DNA from: Rhizobium mesosinicum
Lineage (GTDB): Bacteria > Pseudomonadota > Alphaproteobacteria > Rhizobiales > Rhizobiaceae
Direction: 5' to 3'
NCBI RefSeq assembly: GCF_019511345.1
Contig: NZ_JAEUAK010000013.1
Coordinates: forward strand, 62,001 to 126,000
DNA: 64,000 nucleotides
Made by a program: the position numbers and the translations under genes
The notes under the pieces: generated by a model
What the model was told of the DNA's origin: nothing
Database searches by the model: none
What the model saw: the letters and a program-made list of their open reading frames with translations, nothing else
Shown here: piece after piece, positions 26,170 to 34,054 of the stretch
Layout: each line of letters begins with the position of its first letter
Position numbering within the stretch: the first letter of the stretch is position 1

Positions 26170-28173
26170 ATGACTTCAGATAATCCGATCCGCTGGGGCA
26201 TCATCGGCCCCGGCACAATCGCCCGCACCTTTGCCGATGGCGTCGCGCATTCACGCACTGGCAAACTCGTGGCGATCGCCACCCGCAATCCCGATAAGCC
26301 CGGCCTTGCCGAGGGCTTTCCGGGAGCACGTATCGTCAACGGCTACGAAACCCTGCTGACGGACAAGGAGGTCGACGCGATCTATATCGCTACACCCCAT
26401 ACCGGCCATGCCGAATGGGCCATCAAGGCGATCCGCGCTGGCAAACATGTGCTGGTCGAAAAGCCCATCGCACTCTCGGCTTATGACGCCGAGACAATCT
26501 ACTACGAGGCGAAGAAGGCCGGCGTCTTTGCCGGCGAAGCTTTCATGTATCGTGTCCACCCGCAGACCGAAAAGCTGGTCGAACTCGTCAAGAGCGGCGT
26601 GATCGGCGAAATCCGCATCATCCGCTCGAGCTTCGGCTTCAGCATGGGGACATACAAGCCGGAACATCGCCTGTTTGCCAATGAAACGGCCGGCGGCGGC
26701 ATTCTCGATGTCGGTGGCTATCCCGTTTCCATGGCCCGGTTGATTGCCGGTGCCGCAGCCGGAAAACCGTTCCTCGATCCCGAAAAGGTCTCGGGTGTCG
26801 CCCATCTCGGCCAGTCCGGCGTCGACGAGTGGGCATCGGCCGTGCTGAAATTCCCGAACGAGATCATCGCCGAAGTCTCTTGCTCGATCATGGCACAGCA
26901 GGACAATGTCTTGCGCATCATCGGCTCGCAGGGCCGTATCGAGGTCAAAGATTTCTGGTTTGCCTCCGGCCACAAGGGCGGCGTCGGCAAGATCGAAATC
27001 TTCAAAAACGGTGAGCAGGAGACGATCGAGATCAAGGAAGACCGCTGGCTCTATTCCTTCGAGGCGGATGCCGCCGGTGATGCGATCCGCGCCGGCGAGC
27101 AGGAATTCCGCTCGCCGGGCATGAGCTGGGCGGATTCGATCAATAACCTCAAGGTCCTCGACCAATGGCGCGCTTCGGTCGGTCTCGAATACGGCGTCGA
27201 AAAAGCCGCCAGGCGCACCCGGAACATCGTCGGCGACGTTGTCCGGCGCGGCAATTCCATACCGCAGCGCCAGATCCCTGGCATTTCCAAGCCGGCCTCG
27301 GTCGTCACCCTCGGCTTCGAATTCTTCCCGAATTTCGCGGCCGCCTCACTCACGCTCGACACCTTCTATGAAGCGGGCGGCAATGTCTTCGACACAGCCT
27401 TTGTCTATGGCGGCGGCAAGACGGAGAGCATCTTCGGCGACTGGCATACGAGCCGGCAGGTCCCTCGTGAGGAGATCGTGCTGATCGGCAAGGGTGCCCA
27501 CTCGCCGCTCTGCTATCCCGATGTCATCGGCAGACAACTCGACCAGTCGCTCAATCGCCTGAAGACCGACTATGTCGATATCTACTTCATGCATCGCGAC
27601 AATACCGACGTGCCGGTCGGCGAATTCGTCGACGCCATGGATGCCGAGGTCAAGCGCGGCCGCATCCGCGGCATCTTCGGCGGCTCGAACTGGACGCGTG
27701 AGCGTTTCGACGAGGCGATCGCCTATGCCCGGAAGAATGGCAAGGCAGCACCTGCCGCTCTTTCCAACAACTTCTCGCTCGCCGAAATGCTCGATCCGAT
27801 CTGGGCCGGCTGCGTCGCCGCCTCTGATGATGAGTGGAAGAAGTGGCTGAACGAAAAGCAGATCCCGAACTTCGCCTGGTCGAGCCAGGGCCGCGGTTTC
27901 TTCACCGATCGGGCCGGCCGCGACAAGCGTGACGACGAGGAGATCGTGCGTTGCTGGTATTCGGATCGCAATTTCGAACGCCGTGACCGCGCGATCGCGC
28001 TTGGCAAGGAGCTTGGCCGTCATCCGATCCATATCGCGCTCGCCTATGTCATCGCTCAGCCCTTCCCCGTCATCCCGCTGATCGGGCCGCGCACGATCGC
28101 CGAGCTGGAAGACAGCCTTTCGGCGCTGGACATAAAGCTGACGGCCGAACAGGTGAAATGGCTGGAAAGCTGA
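26170..28173 (+). CDS. Gfo/Idh/MocA dehydrogenase fused to aldo/keto reductase
   Basis: 667 residues holding two complete oxidoreductases. Residues 1 to about 345 are a Gfo/Idh/MocA NAD(P)-dependent sugar dehydrogenase: Rossmann motif WGIIGPGTIARTF, EKP at 97-99, and GGGILDVGGYPVSMARLI. Residues about 370-667 are an aldo/keto reductase with the full catalytic tetrad D408, Y413, K441 and H475 (in NVFDTAFVYG, IGKG and YFMHRD). The frame runs straight through with no stop or shift. It is the last gene of the second importer operon, 33 bp after the ATPase, with AGAGG before the ATG. A two-step oxidation/reduction (for example epimerisation through a keto sugar with NAD(P) recycling) would suit the layout; that is inference. 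Cytoplasmic; no signal peptide. Confidence 0.93.
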   Translation: MTSDNPIRWGIIGPGTIARTFADGVAHSRTGKLVAIATRNPDKPGLAEGFPGARIVNGYETLLTDKEVDAIYIATPHTGHAEWAIKAIRAGKHVLVEKPIALSAYDAETIYYEAKKAGVFAGEAFMYRVHPQTEKLVELVKSGVIGEIRIIRSSFGFSMGTYKPEHRLFANETAGGGILDVGGYPVSMARLIAGAAAGKPFLDPEKVSGVAHLGQSGVDEWASAVLKFPNEIIAEVSCSIMAQQDNVLRIIGSQGRIEVKDFWFASGHKGGVGKIEIFKNGEQETIEIKEDRWLYSFEADAAGDAIRAGEQEFRSPGMSWADSINNLKVLDQWRASVGLEYGVEKAARRTRNIVGDVVRRGNSIPQRQIPGISKPASVVTLGFEFFPNFAAASLTLDTFYEAGGNVFDTAFVYGGGKTESIFGDWHTSRQVPREEIVLIGKGAHSPLCYPDVIGRQLDQSLNRLKTDYVDIYFMHRDNTDVPVGEFVDAMDAEVKRGRIRGIFGGSNWTRERFDEAIAYARKNGKAAPAALSNNFSLAEMLDPIWAGCVAASDDEWKKWLNEKQIPNFAWSSQGRGFFTDRAGRDKRDDEEIVRCWYSDRNFERRDRAIALGKELGRHPIHIALAYVIAQPFPVIPLIGPRTIAELEDSLSALDIKLTAEQVKWLES

Positions 28174-28201
28174 TTGCCTCTTCCAAAGACGGCATGACGA
28201 C

Positions 28202-28231
28202 AAGCGGCAAGCCTGAGCGCCTGCCGCTTTT
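28202..28231 (+). terminator. Rho-independent terminator of the second importer operon
   Basis: 8-bp stem AAGCGGCA / TGCCGCTT with a 12-nt loop, followed by two further T residues (TTTT run in all), 28 bp after the fusion-gene stop. Confidence 0.7.
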
Positions 28232-28342
28232 GTGGTGTGCGACGCTGTAGCGTCAGCAACAACTAATCCATCGGTGTTGCATTCTCGCCATTGCAGTCAA
28301 CCACAGGTCATCTAGTGTGGAGCTGCACCAGGGAGCAACGCG

Positions 28343-28561
28343 ATGACGCGAACGGTTTGGCCGAAGGAAGCGCTGACGTCGGAGACGATGAATTTTCTCG
28401 ACGGCATTCACCAGGAATGGTGCTCGGCTGCGCGTTGCAGCCGTAGCAGCAGCCTCGGAATGGCGAAGGCGAAAGCGCTGGTCGACTGGTTCGAGTTCGG
28501 CGTGCAGGATCGCGCCGAATTGCTGGGTCTGCTCTCAGAAGATTTTTCCGGCGCCGCCTGA
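28343..28561 (+). CDS. Small hypothetical protein (72 residues)
   Basis: A 72-residue frame with a good ribosome binding site (AGGGAG 8 nt before the ATG). The product is mostly helical and polar, with two cysteines near the middle (EWCSAARCSRSSS) and a tail WFEFGVQDRAELLGLLSEDF. I do not recognise the family; no signal peptide or membrane segment. It is isolated between a terminator and an exported-protein gene on the same strand, 65 bp upstream of that gene's start. Confidence 0.5.
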   Translation: MTRTVWPKEALTSETMNFLDGIHQEWCSAARCSRSSSLGMAKAKALVDWFEFGVQDRAELLGLLSEDFSGAA

Positions 28562-28626
28562 GGCGCCTACTTGTTTTTGCCGTATTGGCGCTACCTCACT
28601 CTGGACGATATCAGGAGGCGACGCCT

Positions 28627-29001
28627 TTGCGTAAACATCTAGTATTATTCGGCATTATCGTGTTCCCGGCAGCAGCTTTCGCGCAATCCCCGGATTTGGA
28701 GGCGACATGTCAATCCGTCGCCAAGGCCTTCTTCATGAGCGATCAGCTTTCGATCGGCATGGTTCAATCCTTTCCGGAACTCAAGCCACCGGGTGTTCGC
28801 ATGACCTACTCGACGCGGCAGGGGACTGCGCCGGGCGAGATGACCGATGAATTCGAATGCGAGTTCGACAAGGTCGGCAAGCCGCATCAGCTTACGCGGT
28901 TCTGCGTGTCAAATACCTGTTACTCGCCGAGCGAAGACGATGCCGATCGAAAGCGTCGCTTCGAGGAAGCCCGGATTCTGCTGGAGCGTAGTGAGAAATA
29001 A
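28627..29001 (+). CDS. Small exported hypothetical protein, TTG start
   Basis: About 124 residues. Signal peptide at the N-terminus (LRKHLVLFGIIVFPAAAFA, cleavage before QSP). The mature part has four cysteines (in LEATCQSV, FECEFD, RFCVSN and NTCYSP), which suggests two disulfides in the periplasm. I chose TTG at 28627 because AGGAGG lies 8 nt upstream and it places the signal peptide at the very N-terminus; an earlier in-frame TTG has no such site. Function unknown. Confidence 0.7.
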   Translation: MRKHLVLFGIIVFPAAAFAQSPDLEATCQSVAKAFFMSDQLSIGMVQSFPELKPPGVRMTYSTRQGTAPGEMTDEFECEFDKVGKPHQLTRFCVSNTCYSPSEDDADRKRRFEEARILLERSEK

Positions 29002-29016
29002 TCTACCTGTACGTGA

Positions 29017-29244
29017 CTAACGGCGCCCGTGAATATCACCGCTCTCGCCGGCGCCTTGGAGCAGAGCCGCATCGTCGCGATCGTCTTCGTCGATCAACTC
29101 CTGCATCGTCTCGTGTTCGTCATCCTCGCTGAGCTCGTCGGATGCCTGCAGCCAATGGCGAAGTGCGGCTCCTTCCGGACGGCCCTCCTGCTCCCAAATC
29201 TCGTAGGCGCGCTGCCGAATTGCTTCTTCCTTGTCTCTGGCCAT
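29017..29244 (-). CDS. DUF2934 protein
   Basis: 75 residues. The N-terminal 35 residues (MARDKEEAIRQRAYEIWEQE and GRPEGAALRHWLQA) are the DUF2934 motif, common in rhizobia; function unknown. The C-terminal half is very acidic (DELSEDDEHETMQELIDEDD). GGAGG is 6-7 nt before the ATG at 29244, which overrides a longer upstream frame. It lies 31 bp downstream of the next small gene, probably in one transcript. Confidence 0.82.
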   Translation of the reverse strand: MARDKEEAIRQRAYEIWEQEGRPEGAALRHWLQASDELSEDDEHETMQELIDEDDRDDAALLQGAGESGDIHGRR

Positions 29245-29275
29245 TCTCTTACCTCCAGCTGCCGGCTTCCTCTCG

Positions 29276-29458
29276 TCATTGGGCGACGCCGGTGATCGGA
29301 TCGACGATTGGCCGCTCGCTTTCATCCCTGGCGCCCGGCGGCTGGACCGTCGCGGGAGCGATGGACTCCTTATCCGCACGCTCTGGCGCTTCCACAATCG
29401 GCCCGACATCCCTGGGACGGCGCTGTTCGGCTTTGGCGTTGGTATCCTTCGTGCCCAT
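29276..29458 (-). CDS. Small hypothetical protein (60 residues)
   Basis: A 60-residue hydrophilic, proline- and charge-rich product (MGTKDTNAKAEQRRPRDVG..., ending VDPITGVAQ), probably disordered. AAGGAG stands 6 nt before the ATG, a strong ribosome binding site. It immediately precedes the DUF2934 gene on the same strand. I do not recognise a family; support comes from the ribosome binding site and gene arrangement. Confidence 0.55.
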   Translation of the reverse strand: MGTKDTNAKAEQRRPRDVGPIVEAPERADKESIAPATVQPPGARDESERPIVDPITGVAQ

Positions 29459-29544
29459 GACGCATCTCCTTTGCTAGGAAACACCGGCATTCGTTCGAGG
29501 TTCCGCCGCCGAATTCAAATGAGTGCTGGGCAGCAGGCTGCTTT

Positions 29545-29580
29545 CCCTATCGCTCCAACCAATCGGCAGGAGCGATAGGG
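29545..29580. repeat. Perfect 12-bp inverted repeat
   Basis: CCCTATCGCTCC (29545-29556) and GGAGCGATAGGG (29569-29580), with a 12-nt loop, 24 bp downstream of the siderophore-interacting protein stop. No T-tract on either strand. It may end that transcript or protect its 3' end. Confidence 0.6.
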
Positions 29581-29604
29581 CGGAGCCGGGAATTTTCCGG
29601 GCTG

Positions 29605-30375
29605 TCAGAACTTCTCGGTCGTATCAGCCTTGCCCTTGACCCAGTAGCCCGAGGCCTTGATCCAGCTCAGCGGATAGCCGCGTTCTTCGACAAGATAGGC
29701 ACGGACGGACCGCACCACCGACGCTTCGGCTGCGATCCAGACGAATGTCTGGGGCACGATATCGATGCCTGCCAAAGCAGCAATCAGCGGGTCGGCATCC
29801 GTCACGTTGAAAAGAGGACGGTAGACCCAGCGCGTTGTGAGCGCTGCCGCTGTTTCGAAGGATTGCTCTTCTTCCGAGCCTGCGACTGCGGCGATTGCCA
29901 CAATGGTCGTATCTGCCCGGCTCTCCTCGATGCGCCGGCCAATGGCAGGCAGAGCCGTCTCGTCGCCGATCAGAAGCCATCTCTTCACACTGTCGGCCAC
30001 CACGGCCGAGCCGCGCGGGCCTCCGATCTCAAGAGACGTCCCGGGCTGGGCGTCGATCGCCCATTGCGTGGCGGGACCCGCCTCATGCAGGGCGAAGTCG
30101 ATCGTCAGGCTGCGGGCCGCATTGTCGTAGCGGCGTGGCGTGTAATCCCGCCGTTCCTCGGCGCCGTCGACACCTGGCACGATGATTTTGATGTGGTCGT
30201 CAGGCGCAAGGCTGGTGAAATCGGCGAGGTCTTCTCCCGTCAGCACGATGCGCCGCATACCGGGGGTGATATCGGTGACGCTTTCGACCGTCAGCGAACG
30301 GCGGCGCAATTCGTGGCGGACACGCTCGATAACGGGTGCGGGAAACTGATGATTTGTGGATCGATTGTTGTCCAT
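29605..30375 (-). CDS. Siderophore-interacting protein (FAD/NAD(P)H ferric reductase)
   Basis: About 256 residues of the SIP/ViuB family, cytoplasmic flavoproteins that reduce ferric siderophores to release iron. The N-terminal FAD-binding domain has TPGMRRIVLTGEDLADF and the flavin motif RRDYTPRRYD (about 95-104). The C-terminal part has the nucleotide-binding RWLLIGDETALPAIGRRIEE and the closing VWIAAEASVVRSVRAYLVEERGYPLSWIKASGYWVKG block. GGAAGG lies 5 nt before the ATG at 30375; another ATG is one codon upstream. I found no clear RirA or Irr site upstream and no siderophore uptake genes nearby. Confidence 0.92.
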   Translation of the reverse strand: MDNNRSTNHQFPAPVIERVRHELRRRSLTVESVTDITPGMRRIVLTGEDLADFTSLAPDDHIKIIVPGVDGAEERRDYTPRRYDNAARSLTIDFALHEAGPATQWAIDAQPGTSLEIGGPRGSAVVADSVKRWLLIGDETALPAIGRRIEESRADTTIVAIAAVAGSEEEQSFETAAALTTRWVYRPLFNVTDADPLIAALAGIDIVPQTFVWIAAEASVVRSVRAYLVEERGYPLSWIKASGYWVKGKADTTEKF

Positions 30376-30678
30376 CATGTCCTTCCGGGGCTTCAGGAGA
30401 CGATCCGCAGGACACAGTCGCGCAGATCGAAGCCGCAAAGCCGTTCGATCATACGCGTTGAGTGACGTTAACGCTTACGTGGCCGAAAGGTCATCGGCCA
30501 ATGGCGTTTCCTATAGCGAAGGCCTGAATAAGAGGCAATAAAAACTTGAATAATATTCTCCATTTTTGACATTGCCGACAGAGCCACCTTGAAGTTGTCA
30601 TGTACATTATCTTTCGCACGCAATCGGTATGGTTCTTGCAACGTTACCAATATCCATACGTTGGAGAGACCAAGTGTA

Positions 30679-30990
30679 ATGGAATGGAACATATACGAGC
30701 GCTTTCCCCCTCTGGTGCTGATGCTGGGTGGCCGGGAAAAATACAGGGTCCTTAGGACGTTGAGAGACGCCGCTGAGGTTTTGATAGCAGATTGGCCGTC
30801 CGAGGACGGCGAGGAATATGTCGTGGCCGTCAAGGCTTGCGTCGATGCGATCACCGGGCAGATCGATGTGAGTGAACTGCAGGACGCTATTCGCCGTGCT
30901 GCAGCTGAGGCTGGCATTGGCATCTTGACGGTTGTGCAAGCGCATCGCCAGGAGCAACGGACCGACAAGGACGCTTGCCGTCTTGCCTGA
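30679..30990 (+). CDS. DUF982 protein
   Basis: About 103 residues matching the rhizobial DUF982 pattern: PLVLMLGGREKYRVLRTLRDAAEVLIADWP followed by GEEYVVAVKACVDAITGQIDVSELQDAIRRAAAEAGI. The family is small, cytoplasmic, usually multicopy on rhizobial replicons, and of unknown function. The start at MEWNIYERF fits the family; the frame is open further upstream without a ribosome binding site. Confidence 0.82.
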   Translation: MEWNIYERFPPLVLMLGGREKYRVLRTLRDAAEVLIADWPSEDGEEYVVAVKACVDAITGQIDVSELQDAIRRAAAEAGIGILTVVQAHRQEQRTDKDACRLA

Positions 30991-31022
30991 AAACCGCGAC
31001 GATGTCGTCAGCAAGGTTGGCG

Positions 31023-31952
31023 ATGATGAGATGCGGCATAGGCTTGATGGCTGTGGCGTTGGTTTGCGCAGCGTGGGGTATCGTGGCGGCCACGGCCAGC
31101 GCTGGCGAGCCGTCCGCTTCCGGAGCGGCTTGCCTATACCAGGGTGACGCCGGTGACGGACAAACGCTCTGCATTCGAAAAGATCACTTCAATACCGATC
31201 TCTGCGCGGTCATGGACCGTTTCGCGGCGATCCACAACCTTCCGCCGGCCTTCTTCGCCCGCCTCATCTGGCGCGAAAGCCTGTTTCGCCCGGAAGTGGT
31301 CAGTCCGAAGGGCGCAGAGGGTATTGCGCAATTCATGCCGGGTACCGCCCGGTTGCGATCGCTCGAAAACAGTTTTGACGTCGTCCAGGCGCTCAAGGCG
31401 TCGTCCGGCTACCTCGACGAGCTCAGGCTTCGTTTCGGCAATCTAGGACTTGCTGCCGCTGCCTATAATGCCGGGGAATCCGGCCTCAGCCGGTTTCTCA
31501 CCTCCGGCCGCCTGCCGATCGAAACCCGCGACTATGTGTTCGCGATTACCGGCCAGACAGTCGAAACCTGGCGGGACAGCCCTCCGGAAACGGCTGCGCC
31601 GGAGCTGCGGGAGGGTATGCCGTTCCACCAAGCATGCGTAGCGCTCGCAGAGACCCGGCAGATGAACGAGCCGGTGCTGACCGAATCGGCCGACTGGGCG
31701 CCATGGGGCGTACAGCTTGCCGCCCACTACAATCCTTCCGTGGCGGACCGGCTCTTTACCGTATCGCTTACTAAGCTTCCTGAGCCGCTGAACGCCGAGC
31801 GCGCCCTGATCGTGCGCCAGAGGGGCGGAAATTTCGGCTACCGCCCCCGCTATGCTGCGAGAATCGGCCGAGAGACTCGCGCCGAAGCGGCCAAGCTCTG
31901 CAGCACCATTCGCGCCGCAGGGGTTGCCTGCACTGTCTTCCGGAACCGCTGA
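31023..31952 (+). CDS. Lytic transglycosylase (SLT family) with C-terminal SPOR-like region
   Basis: About 309 residues. It cleaves peptidoglycan between MurNAc and GlcNAc with formation of 1,6-anhydro ends. Signal peptide: MMRCGIGLMAVALVCAAWGIV to ASAG. The SLT domain (about 60-190) has the catalytic glutamate in FARLIWRESLFRPEVVSPKGAEGIAQFMPGTA and AAAYNAGESG. The tail (RPRYAARIGRETRAEAAKLCSTIRAAGVACTVFRN) resembles a SPOR peptidoglycan-binding segment. I take ATG at 31023 (AAGG about 7 nt upstream). Starts 33 bp after DUF982; convergent with the membrane glycosyltransferase. Confidence 0.9.
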   Translation: MMRCGIGLMAVALVCAAWGIVAATASAGEPSASGAACLYQGDAGDGQTLCIRKDHFNTDLCAVMDRFAAIHNLPPAFFARLIWRESLFRPEVVSPKGAEGIAQFMPGTARLRSLENSFDVVQALKASSGYLDELRLRFGNLGLAAAAYNAGESGLSRFLTSGRLPIETRDYVFAITGQTVETWRDSPPETAAPELREGMPFHQACVALAETRQMNEPVLTESADWAPWGVQLAAHYNPSVADRLFTVSLTKLPEPLNAERALIVRQRGGNFGYRPRYAARIGRETRAEAAKLCSTIRAAGVACTVFRNR

Positions 31953-31987
31953 AGGTGGATTTGGCGAATTTGCGAACAGTGGCGGGG

Positions 31988-33538
31988 CTACTTCGCCCCA
32001 CCTTCGATCCAGGCGTAGCCAATGGCAAACGTGTGTTTCCAATGTCCGAAGAGATAGGGCATTGCAAGAGTATTTGCTTGCGTCACCTCGATGCCTGCGG
32101 CTTTAAGCCTCGCGGCAAAATCTGCCGTCATCGTCGCGTCTTTATCGCTGGGGCCGCGCCAAAGGACGAGGACAGGGCCTTTCGTATTGGCGTAGTCGGT
32201 CGCTGCCGTGTCCGGGAAGTCCGGAAGCACGGTCGGCACGTCTGGCAATTGCAGACGAAAGTTGCCGGCAAGGTATTTGTTGGAGGCGATGACGAGGTTC
32301 GGTTTGCGGCTCGCCGTCAGCTCTGATGCGAAACCCGCCATGGGGGCGTTCAGGATCGGATAGTTGCCGACATATTGGGCCCCGACGATCCTGACGGTCA
32401 GGACTGTCACGATGATGACCATTGCCACCGGCACAACAGGCAGGAAACGACGAATCCCGATGGACAGGTCGATGCCTGCGGCCTGCATTTTCAACAGCAT
32501 GTAGATGGGCAGGACCAGCAGAAACGGGTCAAGCCAGCGCTCGTGAATATGGCTTGCACCACCAACAACGACGAGGGCTACGGCAAGCAGGCTTGCCGCC
32601 ATCATCCGCTCGATCAGGCGGATCATCGGGCTCGTCGCCCTGAGCGCGCGCAAGAGGTCGCGGCGGAAGGCGGCGGCGAACAGCACGACCGGCAAGGCTG
32701 AGAAGCCGATGACGGCAACGACAAGGGAGACGAGCCCCTGACCGATACGCAGGATGGCGCTCGAGGCTTCGTGCCTTGCCGTCATCCGCTGCAGGGTCGC
32801 TGTCGAGGCGCTGTCGATATTGTCCTTCAGCCAGAGCGCGTGCGGCAGGACGATCAAAACGCCGATCGCAATTGCAGCAAGCACGCGCCAGTCGAACAGG
32901 CGGCGACGCCAATCCCTATCCGCCAACACCGCGAGCAGGGCGGCGGCAGGCAGGATGGCAAAATTATATTTGGAAATCACCCCGATGCCGGCAGCGGCGC
33001 CGACCAGGAGATAAGAAGTGAATGTCGGCTTTTGCAGCGTTCTGAACAGGCCATAGAGAAACAGCCCCGTCGCGACGAGCAGCGCCACGGTATGGGTCAG
33101 CTCGCGCTGCGCAAGAAAGCCGACCTGTGGGAGGGTGATGAGGCTTAGCATCGCGACTGCCGCAAGCGCCCTGTCCTTCAACGCCTCTCGAGCAGCGAGC
33201 CCATAGAACACGTAGCAGAGAAAAAGAATGATGTTTTTTGGGATCACCAGCGTCCATATCGACAGGCCGGCGACCGAGACCACTGCATATTGCAGCCAAT
33301 TGTAGAAGGGCGGCTGCGGGCCATAGCCTAAGAAGAGATACTGCGAGAAGAACGCCTGCTCGGATTCATCAAGACCAAGCGTGTCGGGAAGCGCGATCCG
33401 AATGAGTGCGTGGATGATAAAATAGGCAGCCAGAAACAACATTGCGGCAGGAAGGCTGCTGCCGATCCGCAACAGCATCGATCGCCGGCCCGTGTCGCTT
33501 TTCTCAGGCGGTAGAAAAGGGATGCTTTCGACGCTCAC
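31988..33538 (-). CDS. GT39/ArnT-like membrane glycosyltransferase
   Basis: 516 residues of the GT-C fold. Many hydrophobic helices (first at [17 protein letters not shown]), with the acidic catalytic motif [12 protein letters not shown] in the first periplasmic loop, then [32 protein letters not shown] and [17 protein letters not shown]. Such enzymes transfer sugars from polyprenyl-phosphate donors to lipid or protein acceptors outside the inner membrane. The C-terminal about 130 residues are a soluble domain ([36 protein letters not shown]). The acceptor is unknown; no polysaccharide cluster is adjacent. Confidence 0.88.
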   Translation of the reverse strand: MSVESIPFLPPEKSDTGRRSMLLRIGSSLPAAMLFLAAYFIIHALIRIALPDTLGLDESEQAFFSQYLFLGYGPQPPFYNWLQYAVVSVAGLSIWTLVIPKNIILFLCYVFYGLAAREALKDRALAAVAMLSLITLPQVGFLAQRELTHTVALLVATGLFLYGLFRTLQKPTFTSYLLVGAAAGIGVISKYNFAILPAAALLAVLADRDWRRRLFDWRVLAAIAIGVLIVLPHALWLKDNIDSASTATLQRMTARHEASSAILRIGQGLVSLVVAVIGFSALPVVLFAAAFRRDLLRALRATSPMIRLIERMMAASLLAVALVVVGGASHIHERWLDPFLLVLPIYMLLKMQAAGIDLSIGIRRFLPVVPVAMVIIVTVLTVRIVGAQYVGNYPILNAPMAGFASELTASRKPNLVIASNKYLAGNFRLQLPDVPTVLPDFPDTAATDYANTKGPVLVLWRGPSDKDATMTADFAARLKAAGIEVTQANTLAMPYLFGHWKHTFAIGYAWIEGGAK

Positions 33539-33747
33539 GATCTGACAACCGATCTGACGACAGCATAATCCGCAGCTTCTCGAATGGCTTGTCGAAACTT
33601 TGGGACTTCTGTTCGAGGCATTCCTGGCATTCCCCCTGTAAGCGCTACCCTGAATAGCAGGCCACTCCGCCTGATGAAAGTCTAAATGGGTTCAAGAGAG
33701 GGAAACCGTATGGCGGGTAGAGTCTGGAGAGGCCGAGGCCGTCGCCT

Positions 33748-33900
33748 AAAAAGAATAAGGCATCTGCCGAGGGAGGAGATCCGGCAGATGCCTTTCATGA
33801 CGCGTGGCGGCGCGAGGAGGAGGCCACCACGTTGACGCCGGCTTGGGAGGAGCTAAGCCGCGTCTTAGACAAAGCGACGAGGGAGGAGTTTCATCGCTTC
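33748..33900 (-). ncRNA. Cuckoo/alpha-r14 (CcsR-like) anti-Shine-Dalgarno small RNA
   Basis: About 150 nt. Read on the minus strand it folds as four successive hairpins: 33872-33899 (8-bp arms, one mismatch), 33834-33864 (10 bp, one bulge), 33803-33831 (9-bp arms, one mismatch) and 33757-33794 (perfect 13-bp stem). Each loop carries a pyrimidine anti-Shine-Dalgarno motif: CUCCUCCC in hairpins 1, 2 and 4 (complements of 33881-33888, 33845-33852 and 33771-33778) and CUCCUCCU in hairpin 3. The fourth hairpin is followed by AUUCUUUUU and so is the terminator. Exposed CUCCUCCC loops define the cuckoo/alpha-r14 RNAs of Rhizobiales and CcsR RNAs of Rhodobacter, which act on mRNA ribosome binding sites. 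The ends are inferred from hairpins and promoter; family membership is from memory. Confidence 0.85.
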
Positions 33901-33904
33901 GTTC

Positions 33905-33932
33905 AATTAGAATATGGGCCGATCGGTGCCAG
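33905..33932 (-). promoter_or_regulatory. Candidate promoter of the anti-SD small RNA
   Basis: On the minus strand CTGGCA (33932-33927) and CTAATT (33910-33905) are separated by 16 bp, resembling the alpha-proteobacterial housekeeping -35/-10 pair. A start 6-8 nt beyond falls at about 33898-33900, exactly at the base of the first hairpin, which supports the placement. Confidence 0.4.
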
Positions 33933-33998
33933 TTTTCCAGGCATAAATTTGCAAAGGTGCCATGCGTTATGCGCCAGAAGAAGAGCTCATATGATGCG

Positions 33999-34033
33999 AA
34001 AAACGCGCCCGCCTTGCTCGGGCGAGCGCGTTT
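33999..34033 (-). terminator. Rho-independent terminator of the DUF1127 gene
   Basis: On the minus strand an AAACGCGC...GCGCGTTT stem, extended by CGCC/GGCG with one mismatch, is followed by a run of five T (plus-strand A at 33999-34003). It begins 22 bp after the DUF1127 stop, so that gene and the downstream small RNA are probably separate transcripts, with possible read-through. Confidence 0.75.
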
Positions 34034-34054
34034 GGTATTCGTTAAGAACCGGTC

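Noticed and set aside
33788-33835. 15-codon frame MPFMTRGGARRRPPR behind a GGGAGGAG on the plus strand
   Set aside because: The apparent ribosome binding site is the loop of the terminator hairpin of the minus-strand RNA; the peptide is too short and biased to support.
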